A stretch of 8,634 bases of DNA, taken from positions 1 to 8,634 of the forward strand of contig QMUN01000021.1 of the NCBI GenBank assembly GCA_003660605.1, written 5' to 3'. Position numbers and translations under genes: made by a program. The notes below the pieces were generated by a model that was given only the letters and a program-made list of their open reading frames with translations, was not told the origin of the DNA and ran no database searches. The DNA is from Thermococci archaeon (GTDB taxonomy: Archaea > Methanobacteriota_B > Thermococci > Methanofastidiosales > B48-G16). Below are positions 1 through 6,146 of the stretch, piece by piece (within the stretch, counting starts at the first letter, position 1; each line of letters opens with the position of its first letter).

Positions 1-109
1 ACATTAATTTTTGCACAGGGTTTAAAGTAGCCAGGTATGCTTTTATTCTCCCCTGAAATGCAACTATTATTAGGAAAATTACTATCAATGCTATAAACTT
101 TTTATCCAT
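1..109 (-). CDS. N-terminus of a small membrane-anchored protein, cut by the left edge
   Basis: An open frame without a stop runs off the left edge and shows about 36 codons. It begins MDKKFIALIVIFLIIVAFQG: a short lysine-rich start followed by one hydrophobic helix, then a more polar stretch. This suits a signal anchor or signal peptide for a surface or membrane-bound protein. There is no cysteine near the end of the helix, so it is not a lipoprotein. An ATG two codons upstream (115) is also in frame; I prefer 109 because a TATA box is centred 25 nt before it, matching the other genes here. It lies downstream of the symporter on the same strand, 39 nt after its stop. Function cannot be told from this fragment. 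Confidence 0.55.
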   Translation of the reverse strand, partial: MDKKFIALIVIFLIIVAFQGRIKAYLATLNPVQKLM

Positions 110-130
110 ACTCATTATATGTATCAGAAC

Positions 131-138
131 TTTATAAA
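131..138 (-). promoter_or_regulatory. TATA box for the left-edge gene
   Basis: The palindromic octamer TTTATAAA is centred about 25 nt before the ATG at 109 and about 19 nt before the ATG at 115. An archaeal transcript usually starts about 25 nt downstream of the box, so the message would be leaderless from 109. The box means this gene need not depend on read-through from the symporter. Confidence 0.5.
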
Positions 139-148
139 TCTAACTTAA

Positions 149-1627
149 TTAATACTTCATAGCTTTATCTATAAGTTCCTCTGGCAACGGCTTGGTTACA
201 AGCGATACTACTATAAATGTTACCCAGCCAACTATCTGTCCTGGAATAATAGCCTGGATTCCGTGGAAATTCTGCCCTTTAAGCCCAAAAACTAATGTCC
301 AGAGTAATACTGTCACAAATCCTAAGATTGTACTGGAAAGGATACCTTTGTCAGTTCCTCTTTTCCAGAATAATCCGCACACCAGAGGCGGCACAAAAGC
401 AGCACATGAAGCTGCTGCTCCGAAGTTGAAAATATCAGCTATTGTTCCAAGCTTTAGATACGAGAGTCCAAAGGCTATTGCTATCATCAATACAGTTGAA
501 ACTTTGGATGCCTTCAATATAGTTTTATCTGAGATTTTGGCTGGAAATAAAGGTTGGAGTAAATCTCTGATAAATGCAAATGAAGCTTGTAATGTTGTAG
601 CTGCTGCAGTTGACATCGATGCAGCTACCACCGCTGAAAGTGCTATACCTATTCCCACAGCAGGTAAAACTGCCCTGAATAACATTGGCATGACCTGATC
701 CACCTCAACGCCACTTCCCAGAACAACACGCCCCATTGGACCAACAAAGTATACCGTGAAGAGTACCACAAATGACCATACCGTAACAATCGGTATCGCA
801 AGTCTGATGGCCCTGGTATTTTTAGCTGAGTAAAGCATCGATATTATCTGAGGCATGCCCCATGGAATAAGGCTCGTTACGAGACATAAAGATATCAGGA
901 ACCACCAGCCCCCTGTTCCTGGCATGGTGACAAACTCTTTCCCAAACTCACTCCCCAATGTCTCAAATCCGGAAGTAAATCCAACTTTATAAATAACGCC
1001 AGATAGCAGAACGATCATTCCAACAATCATTACCGCACCCTGGAGGAAATTAGCATAGATCGTGGAGAGGATGCCACCCATTGTGATATAGAACCCAATG
1101 ACAGCAACTATGATAATTAATGCATAGAGAAACTGGATCTCAAAGATCACCTGAAAGAGACGTGCAGTTCCTGTGAGTACAGCTACGGAATAAGCCATCA
1201 TTGAAAACATAACGATAAGACCAAGAACAGGTCTTACGTGAGCACTTTTATATCTCTGTGATAAAAGTTCCATGATCGTAAAAGAGCCAAGATTCTCCTG
1301 CATTTTCCTGACTCTCTTTCCCAAGACTACCCATGCCAAATAAGTCATGATGAGAATATTGGTAGCTGCTATCCAGAGCATAGATGCTCCTATCTTGTAA
1401 GAGAGGCCTCCATATCCTATAATAAGGGTAGCACTGTAGCAGGTAGCACCATAAGCCAGTGCGATTGCCCAAGGACCTACTGTATGAGATGCAAAATAGT
1501 AATCTTTTGCTGTCTTTGTTTTTCTACTTCCATAGACACCGATGATAATATTGGCAATAACATACAAAACAAATATGCCTATAGCGATCTTTAGATACTC
1601 CTCCACTGGAACAAGTTCAGCTTTCAT
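149..1627 (-). CDS. Sodium/solute symporter, SSS family (PutP/PanF-like)
   Basis: A 492-residue multi-spanning membrane protein with about 13 predicted helices, normal length for the SSS family (LeuT-fold sodium-coupled uptake). Family signs: a Y-x-T-x-G-G-x-x-S segment ending in a conserved Gln at residues 180-196, and helix-8 residues A336, S339 and T340, which line up with the PutP sodium ligands Ala337, Ser340 and Thr341. In helix 1, A61 matches PutP Ala53, but PutP's important Asp55 appears as C63, so proline is not an obvious substrate; the substrate is unknown. The frame extends upstream to 1747, but those 40 residues are hydrophilic and overlap the small gene at 1627-1740 in another frame. 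The start at 1627 has a near-perfect Shine-Dalgarno and fits the family N-terminus. It is probably co-transcribed with that small gene. Confidence 0.9.
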   Translation of the reverse strand: MKAELVPVEEYLKIAIGIFVLYVIANIIIGVYGSRKTKTAKDYYFASHTVGPWAIALAYGATCYSATLIIGYGGLSYKIGASMLWIAATNILIMTYLAWVVLGKRVRKMQENLGSFTIMELLSQRYKSAHVRPVLGLIVMFSMMAYSVAVLTGTARLFQVIFEIQFLYALIIIVAVIGFYITMGGILSTIYANFLQGAVMIVGMIVLLSGVIYKVGFTSGFETLGSEFGKEFVTMPGTGGWWFLISLCLVTSLIPWGMPQIISMLYSAKNTRAIRLAIPIVTVWSFVVLFTVYFVGPMGRVVLGSGVEVDQVMPMLFRAVLPAVGIGIALSAVVAASMSTAAATTLQASFAFIRDLLQPLFPAKISDKTILKASKVSTVLMIAIAFGLSYLKLGTIADIFNFGAAASCAAFVPPLVCGLFWKRGTDKGILSSTILGFVTVLLWTLVFGLKGQNFHGIQAIIPGQIVGWVTFIVVSLVTKPLPEELIDKAMKY

Positions 1628-1740
1628 TAATCTTCCTCCTTTGTTAAAAATGGATACAACAGTGCGAGGACAATCGTTATGATTCCAACGATCCAAGCTC
1701 CAAAAATACCAGGACTCATGCCAAATATATAACTCGCCAT
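1627..1740 (-). CDS. 37-residue membrane protein preceding the symporter (likely symporter small accessory protein)
   Basis: A short gene in a different frame from the symporter. It starts MASYIFGMSPGIFGAWIVGI, continues as one hydrophobic helix (about residues 12-31), and ends in a charged tail LTKEED. Its TAA stop overlaps the symporter ATG (TAATG), and the codons for its last lysine and glutamates contain the symporter's Shine-Dalgarno, so translation of the two is probably coupled. A TATA box lies 24-25 nt before its ATG, whereas the alternative ATG at 1747 would be too close. From memory, tiny one-helix proteins sit directly before SSS transporters in methanogens and other prokaryotes and are annotated as symporter small accessory proteins. 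A helper role in assembly or stability is inferred; no role is shown by the sequence. Confidence 0.75.
   Translation of the reverse strand: MASYIFGMSPGIFGAWIVGIITIVLALLYPFLTKEED
1635..1642 (-). promoter_or_regulatory. Strong ribosome binding site that fixes the symporter start
   Basis: AAAGGAGG on the minus strand lies 7 nt before the symporter ATG and inside the last codons of the upstream small gene. It is the clearest Shine-Dalgarno in the window; most other starts have a TATA box at leaderless distance instead. Confidence 0.8.
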
Positions 1741-1760
1741 AGTGCATTATAGAAAATATG

Positions 1761-1768
1761 ATTTATAA
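1761..1768 (-). promoter_or_regulatory. TATA box for the small protein-symporter operon
   Basis: TTATAAAT is centred about 24.5 nt upstream of the small gene's ATG at 1740, so a leaderless message is expected. Together with the box at 1797-1804 it makes 1741-1823 a divergent promoter region. Confidence 0.6.
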
Positions 1769-1796
1769 GTCTTTTGGTTTGAATTCTCAAAAACTA

Positions 1797-1804
1797 TTTA
1801 TAAA
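1797..1804 (+). promoter_or_regulatory. TATA box for the deaminase gene
   Basis: TTTATAAA is centred about 23.5 nt before the ATG at 1824, consistent with a leaderless transcript. No Shine-Dalgarno precedes this ATG. Confidence 0.6.
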
Positions 1805-1823
1805 TTCCCTCAAAATATAAACC

Positions 1824-3065
1824 ATGATAATTAAAAATGGATTAGTTTACTACAAAGGGAAGATCGTTAAAAGAGATATTGAGATAGAAGGTAATAAAAT
1901 CGTTAAAATAGGGAAAAATCTGGAGGGAGAAAGTTATAATGCTGAAAAAAAATTAATTCTTCCTGGGCTTGTGAATACACATACGCATTTGGCAATGACA
2001 TTGTTAAGAGGGTATGCAGATGATCTGCCATTAAATGAATGGCTTGAAAAGTATATCTGGCCTGTAGAATCCAAATTGAAAGGTAAAGATGTCTATTACG
2101 GAAGTTTATTGGGGATTATTGAAATGATAAAGAGCGGGACCACATGTTTTAACGATATGTACTTTTTTATGGACAAAACAGCAAATGCAGTCATGGAATC
2201 TGGAATCAGAGGAGTTTTAAATCATGGATGTATAGAATTATTCGACTCGGAAAAAGGTGAAAGGGAAATAAAAGAATCTCTGAAAATAATGAAGATATGC
2301 GAGAAAAATGAGAGAACAAGCTTCATGTTCGGTCCCCATTCTCCGTATACATGCTCAAAAGGATTTTTAATGAAAATAAAAGATCTTGCCAATAAATATC
2401 AAAAATATATACATATACATGTCTCGGAAACGAAAAATGAAGTAGAAAATATAGAGAAAGAATACAAAATGAAACCCATGGAATATCTAAAAGATTTCCT
2501 GGACAAAAATGTGTTGATAGCTCATGCTGTTCATTTAACAAAAAGTGAAATTAAAATTCTAAAAGAAAAAAATGTAAAAATTTCTCACAATCCTGTATCG
2601 AACTTAAAATTATCATCAGGAATTGCTCCTATTCCCGAGTTATTAAAAAATGATATCTTGGTTTCCTTAGGAACTGATGGAACTGCATCCAACAATTCTC
2701 TCAATGTTTTTGAGGATTTGAAGATAATGGCACTTATACACAAACTCAAAGACCCTAAAAATCTCGATGCAAATGAATCTCTGAAAATTGCCACAGAAAA
2801 CGGAGGAAAGGCTTTGAATTTAAAAATAGGGAAGATAGAAGAGGGATATTTGGCCGATCTTATCTTTATAGACTTAAAATCTGCAAGTTTAAACCCTGAA
2901 CACAATCTTATATCGAATGTAGTTTATTCCATGGATACTGAAAGTATAAAAGATGTCATGATCGATGGAAAGTTTGTTATGCAGAATAGAAAGATACTCA
3001 CATTGGACGAGGAAAAAATAATAGAGAAAACTGATAAGATAGCGAAAGAGTTGGTTAATAGATAA
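1824..3065 (+). CDS. dadD: 5'-deoxyadenosine / methylthioadenosine / S-adenosylhomocysteine deaminase
   Basis: A 413-residue cytosolic amidohydrolase that hydrolyses the 6-amino group of adenosine-type by-products of S-adenosylmethionine chemistry, giving inosine derivatives and ammonia. The motif set is complete and in order: metal-binding H53-T-H55 in a PGLVNTHTHLAMTLLRG segment; GPHSPYTCS (170-178); IHIHVSET with metal ligand H199 and substrate-contacting E202; IAHAVHL with H234; SHNPVSNLKLSSG; and LGTDG with catalytic D285. Length is close to MtaD/DadD enzymes (about 420). In methanogens the characterised DadD prefers 5'-deoxyadenosine from radical-SAM enzymes; exact preference here is inferred, and mtaD is an equally valid name. 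It is divergent from the symporter operon, and its stop directly abuts the stop of the convergent AAA+ gene. Confidence 0.92.
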   Translation: MIIKNGLVYYKGKIVKRDIEIEGNKIVKIGKNLEGESYNAEKKLILPGLVNTHTHLAMTLLRGYADDLPLNEWLEKYIWPVESKLKGKDVYYGSLLGIIEMIKSGTTCFNDMYFFMDKTANAVMESGIRGVLNHGCIELFDSEKGEREIKESLKIMKICEKNERTSFMFGPHSPYTCSKGFLMKIKDLANKYQKYIHIHVSETKNEVENIEKEYKMKPMEYLKDFLDKNVLIAHAVHLTKSEIKILKEKNVKISHNPVSNLKLSSGIAPIPELLKNDILVSLGTDGTASNNSLNVFEDLKIMALIHKLKDPKNLDANESLKIATENGGKALNLKIGKIEEGYLADLIFIDLKSASLNPEHNLISNVVYSMDTESIKDVMIDGKFVMQNRKILTLDEEKIIEKTDKIAKELVNR

Positions 3066-4667
3066 TCATTTCATATATTCTGAAAATCTATTCAGATCAA
3101 AAGATTCTCTGCTTCTCATCCATATCTCTTCTAAAAAGAATCTCAATGCTAAATTTAAAGCCTTTTTATCTATCTCCACGAAAGAATCGTATTTCAGATA
3201 ATTTAACAAGGAGATAGAACATGCCAACTGTATTGACCTGCTCTCAAGTCTTGGCGAGAACCTTATGTCATCGACCTCATCGAGAATTTTATCCCTCAAA
3301 TCCTCCATAGTTTCATAAACTCTCTCTTCGAGTAATACAGGTTTGTAAAAACCTCCGTACCCCTGTCCGCAGGCATAAACGTATGTTAAATGATCTCTGA
3401 TCTCTCTACTTTTCCTAAGATCTATCTTCCCCAATGCCACATTTTTCTGACTCTCTGCTATGGCTTTATATCTGTCCTGCGTGAGCCTGTGAAGTCTGCA
3501 GAGCATTCTATCTTCTATTGCATTGAAATTTGGGTCCTGAATTGTAATTTTATAGTTTTTTCCAGATATCTTTGTATTGTAATTAACCGTAAAGAAAGAT
3601 TCAAATTTATAGGGGCCTACGACCTCGTCTTTTATCTCATACTTTATCTCTTTCTGTTCCATTGCCAACTTCATGGGTTCCACCATTCCTCTGTATTTAA
3701 ACCAGTCATTAAACTCCGGAATAATGAAATTGAATTTTCTGTTTTGATACGCCTCTCCGATTCTTATAAAACGTGCTGCTGTCATTCCTCCGCAGTACCT
3801 GTTTCTCCCAGGAATTCCATGAGGGGGAATATTCTTAGTTTCATCTCCTCTGATTATAGTATCTATGGCAAATGTCTTTCCCGTTCCCGGATCCCCAAAA
3901 AAAGCCAGATTGAATCCTGTTTTCATAACAGTTTCGTTGGATGAATTAATTATATTCACATCAGATAAAGAATACTGCTGTATGATGCTTAAAAAGATAT
4001 CGAAATACAACTCTCCAAAGCTTTTTTTTAAATAATCCAGAAGAAAATCGAGATCAACTCTTTCATAGTCTGATATCTCTGATAGATAGTTTTCAAACTC
4101 AAGATCCATCCTCCTCATTTCCATTAACTCTTCTTTTGCCAGTTTAGACTTTATTTTTGTTTCTTCTGTTAAGTTTACTCTATACAAAATATTCTTTACT
4201 AAAAATTTAATTTCATCTCGGAGATAATACACAGTTCTCCCCTGAGAAAACTCTTTCTTTATTATATCTCTCCCCAGTAACATATCCAACGCTTTTCTGC
4301 AGTTGAAAACCTTAGTTTTTATGAGTGCATAATCTGTCTTTCTCTCTAAAAGTCTTAAAACTTTGTAAACTTTCTCCCCTTCTTCACTGTAAACACATTC
4401 CAAAATCCTTTCCTTCATTTCATCCCAAGAAGGCCTTAAACTGAAATTTCCATCTGTCACTGTATAGTACTGTCCATAAAAATTGTCTTTCGGTATATTA
4501 TATTTTTTCAGATCTTCAAAAAGATCTGAAAGTTCTTCATCGGTCACATGTTTAATATTATCCAAATTAAAATCCAGATGTAATCTTTTTCTCAATAAAT
4601 ACTCAGTTTTTTCATTTACTCTGAAGTATTTATCAAGAAGCATTTTCTTTTCCTGAAGTCTTGTCAT
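3066..4667 (-). CDS. Uncharacterised winged-helix AAA+ ATPase with MCM-like core
   Basis: A 533-residue protein that I do not recognise as a named family. Residues about 95-155 look like a winged helix (helices, then a wing ending QGRTVYYL). The C-terminal half is AAA+ and follows MCM motif order: Walker A GDPGTGKT (258-265); GGMTAARFIR (293-302), compare MCM GLTAA; Walker B-like FIIPEF (314-319); LAMEQKEIKYEIK (334-346), compare MCM AMEQQTISIAK; sensor-1 candidate N362; arginine-finger candidate R387; and SPRLESRSIQLA with sensor-2 candidate R473, compare MCM RQLESLIRLS. The Walker B aspartate is replaced by P317, while the catalytic glutamate E318 is kept. Canonical archaeal MCM has an N-terminal OB-fold and a C-terminal winged helix; here the winged helix is N-terminal. 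The gene stands alone behind its own promoter. DNA binding or remodelling is inferred. Confidence 0.75.
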   Translation of the reverse strand: MTRLQEKKMLLDKYFRVNEKTEYLLRKRLHLDFNLDNIKHVTDEELSDLFEDLKKYNIPKDNFYGQYYTVTDGNFSLRPSWDEMKERILECVYSEEGEKVYKVLRLLERKTDYALIKTKVFNCRKALDMLLGRDIIKKEFSQGRTVYYLRDEIKFLVKNILYRVNLTEETKIKSKLAKEELMEMRRMDLEFENYLSEISDYERVDLDFLLDYLKKSFGELYFDIFLSIIQQYSLSDVNIINSSNETVMKTGFNLAFFGDPGTGKTFAIDTIIRGDETKNIPPHGIPGRNRYCGGMTAARFIRIGEAYQNRKFNFIIPEFNDWFKYRGMVEPMKLAMEQKEIKYEIKDEVVGPYKFESFFTVNYNTKISGKNYKITIQDPNFNAIEDRMLCRLHRLTQDRYKAIAESQKNVALGKIDLRKSREIRDHLTYVYACGQGYGGFYKPVLLEERVYETMEDLRDKILDEVDDIRFSPRLESRSIQLACSISLLNYLKYDSFVEIDKKALNLALRFFLEEIWMRSRESFDLNRFSEYMK

Positions 4668-4689
4668 TGATCTTAATTGTTTCTCGCAT

Positions 4690-4697
4690 ATTAAAAA
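4690..4697 (-). promoter_or_regulatory. TATA-like box for the MCM-like ATPase gene
   Basis: TTTTTAAT on the minus strand is centred about 26 nt before the ATG at 4667. It is a weaker match than the TTTATAAA boxes elsewhere. An ATG at 4689 is out of frame. Confidence 0.4.
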
Positions 4698-4713
4698 TTA
4701 ACTAACAAAACCT

Positions 4714-4721
4714 TTTTTATA
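4714..4721 (+). promoter_or_regulatory. TATA box for the malic enzyme gene
   Basis: TTTTTATA is centred about 23.5 nt before the ATG at 4741, so the message would be leaderless. A closer ATG at 4737 is out of frame. With the box at 4690-4697 it forms a compact 73-nt divergent promoter region. Confidence 0.5.
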
Positions 4722-4740
4722 GCAAGTCAAAATACAATGC

Positions 4741-6075
4741 ATGGACGAAGAAAAACTTTTAAAAAAGGCAAGGAAACCTGGAGAAGATGCTTTAAAACTG
4801 CACCCTTTTTATAAAGGAAAGATAGAGATCGTCTCCAAATGTATCATTCGAGATTTCAATGATTTTGCTATCTGGTACACTCCTGGGGTCGCTGAGCCGT
4901 GCAAAATAATAAAAAAAGACAAGGAAAAATCGTTTGAATTGACGAATAGATGGAACACCATAGCCATCGTCTCTGACGGAACAAGAGTTCTCGGTCTTGG
5001 AGATATAGGACCTGAAGCTGCTCTTCCCGTCATGGAAGGAAAAGCTCTTCTCTTCAAATATTTAGGAGGTGTGGATGCATTTCCCATATGTCTGGACACA
5101 AAAGATCCTGAAGAATTCATAAAAACTGTCAAACTTCTCAAGCCATCCTTCGGAGGGATAAATCTCGAGGACATAGAAAAACCAAAATGTTTCTACATCC
5201 TTGAAAAATTAAGAAAAGAGATGGATATTCCCGTATGGCACGATGATCAGCAGGGTACTGCCACAATAGAAGTTGCAGGAGCTATAAATGCCCTTAAATT
5301 TGTGGGTAAAAAATTAAATGAAGCTTCCATTGCAATGGTGGGGGCTGGAGCTGCCAATATTGCTATAGCAAGAGTTTTGATAAAGGCAGGAGCTGAAAAA
5401 GGGAATATTATCATGGTGGATTCAAAGGGTATCCTGAATACGCAAAGAAAAGATATAGAATCGCAAAAAGATTTCAATCCATATAAATGGGATATGTGCA
5501 TAAATGCAAACAGAGGACAGAGAATTGGCGGAATAAAAGAAGCTTTAAAAGATGTGGATATAGTTATAGCTGCATCCAGACCAGGTCCAGGTGTCATAAA
5601 AAAGGAAGATGTTCGTGGAATGGCAGATGATGCTATTGTATTCGCATCCGCAAACCCTGTACCAGAGATATGGCCGTGGGAAGCTAAGGAAGCTGGTGCA
5701 AGGATAGTAGCTACTGGTCGCAGCGATTTTCCAAACCAGATAAACAACTCTCTCGGATTCCCAGGAATATTCAGAGGAACACTGGATGTAAGAGCCAGAA
5801 CGATAACAGACGAGATGTGTCTTGCTGCTGCATACGAGCTTGCAAAAACTGCGGAAGATAAAGGATTAACAGAAGATTACATAGTTCCCACGATGGACGA
5901 ATGGGAGGTCTTTCCACGAGAGGCTGCGGCTGTTGGCACACAGGCGGTAAAAGATGGTGTGGCGAGAGTCAAGAAATCGAAAAAAGAGTTGTTAAAATCA
6001 GCAGAGGAGATAATAAAAAGAGCAAGAGATGAAACAAAGTTTCTGATGAAAGAAGGTTTTATCAAGCATCTTTGA
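4741..6075 (+). CDS. NAD(P)-dependent malic enzyme (malate to pyruvate and CO2)
   Basis: A 444-residue cytosolic enzyme for metal-dependent oxidative decarboxylation of malate, linking the C4 acid pool to pyruvate. Family motifs: WYTPGVAEPC with catalytic Y46; LGLGDIGPEAALPVMEGK with the general-base lysine K101; FGGINLEDI with metal ligands E143 and D144; HDDQQGTA with metal ligand D169; a dinucleotide fold with G201-A-G-A-A-N206; SANPVPEI (303-310); and TGRSDFPNQINN (325-336), the binding loop. The DDQQGT form differs from the DDQHGT common in bacterial enzymes. The dinucleotide fold shows no residue that lets me choose NAD or NADP. There is no C-terminal phosphotransacetylase domain as in MaeB, only a lysine/glutamate-rich helical tail from about 408. 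The surface-protein gene follows on the same strand. Confidence 0.93.
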   Translation: MDEEKLLKKARKPGEDALKLHPFYKGKIEIVSKCIIRDFNDFAIWYTPGVAEPCKIIKKDKEKSFELTNRWNTIAIVSDGTRVLGLGDIGPEAALPVMEGKALLFKYLGGVDAFPICLDTKDPEEFIKTVKLLKPSFGGINLEDIEKPKCFYILEKLRKEMDIPVWHDDQQGTATIEVAGAINALKFVGKKLNEASIAMVGAGAANIAIARVLIKAGAEKGNIIMVDSKGILNTQRKDIESQKDFNPYKWDMCINANRGQRIGGIKEALKDVDIVIAASRPGPGVIKKEDVRGMADDAIVFASANPVPEIWPWEAKEAGARIVATGRSDFPNQINNSLGFPGIFRGTLDVRARTITDEMCLAAAYELAKTAEDKGLTEDYIVPTMDEWEVFPREAAAVGTQAVKDGVARVKKSKKELLKSAEEIIKRARDETKFLMKEGFIKHL

Positions 6076-6116
6076 TCATGAGTGGATGTTCCTGTCATGC
6101 ACCACATATCCAAAGA

Positions 6117-6124
6117 TTTATAAA
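6117..6124 (+). promoter_or_regulatory. TATA box for the surface protein gene
   Basis: TTTATAAA in the 71-nt gap after the malic enzyme predicts a transcript start near 6145. This argues against translation from the in-frame upstream codons at 6072, 6078 and 6129 on this transcript, though read-through from the malic enzyme could still use them. Confidence 0.5.
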
Positions 6125-6146
6125 CAGAATGTTCCAATTAGATCTG

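Noticed and set aside
192..698. 168-codon rightward frame
   Set aside because: It lies wholly inside the symporter on the opposite strand. The symporter frame has clear family motifs, and this one has none.
1628..1747. 40-residue N-terminal extension of the symporter
   Set aside because: Hydrophilic, Trp/His-rich sequence unlike an SSS N-terminus. The region is better explained by the small gene in the other frame, and the Shine-Dalgarno points to 1627.
3390..3944. 184-codon rightward frame
   Set aside because: Shadow of the AAA+ gene. It covers the antisense of Walker A and the MCM-like motifs and has a cysteine/phenylalanine-rich composition typical of false frames.
5247..5747. 166-codon leftward frame
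   Set aside because: Antisense of the malic enzyme nucleotide-binding domain. No promoter or Shine-Dalgarno and no recognisable motif.
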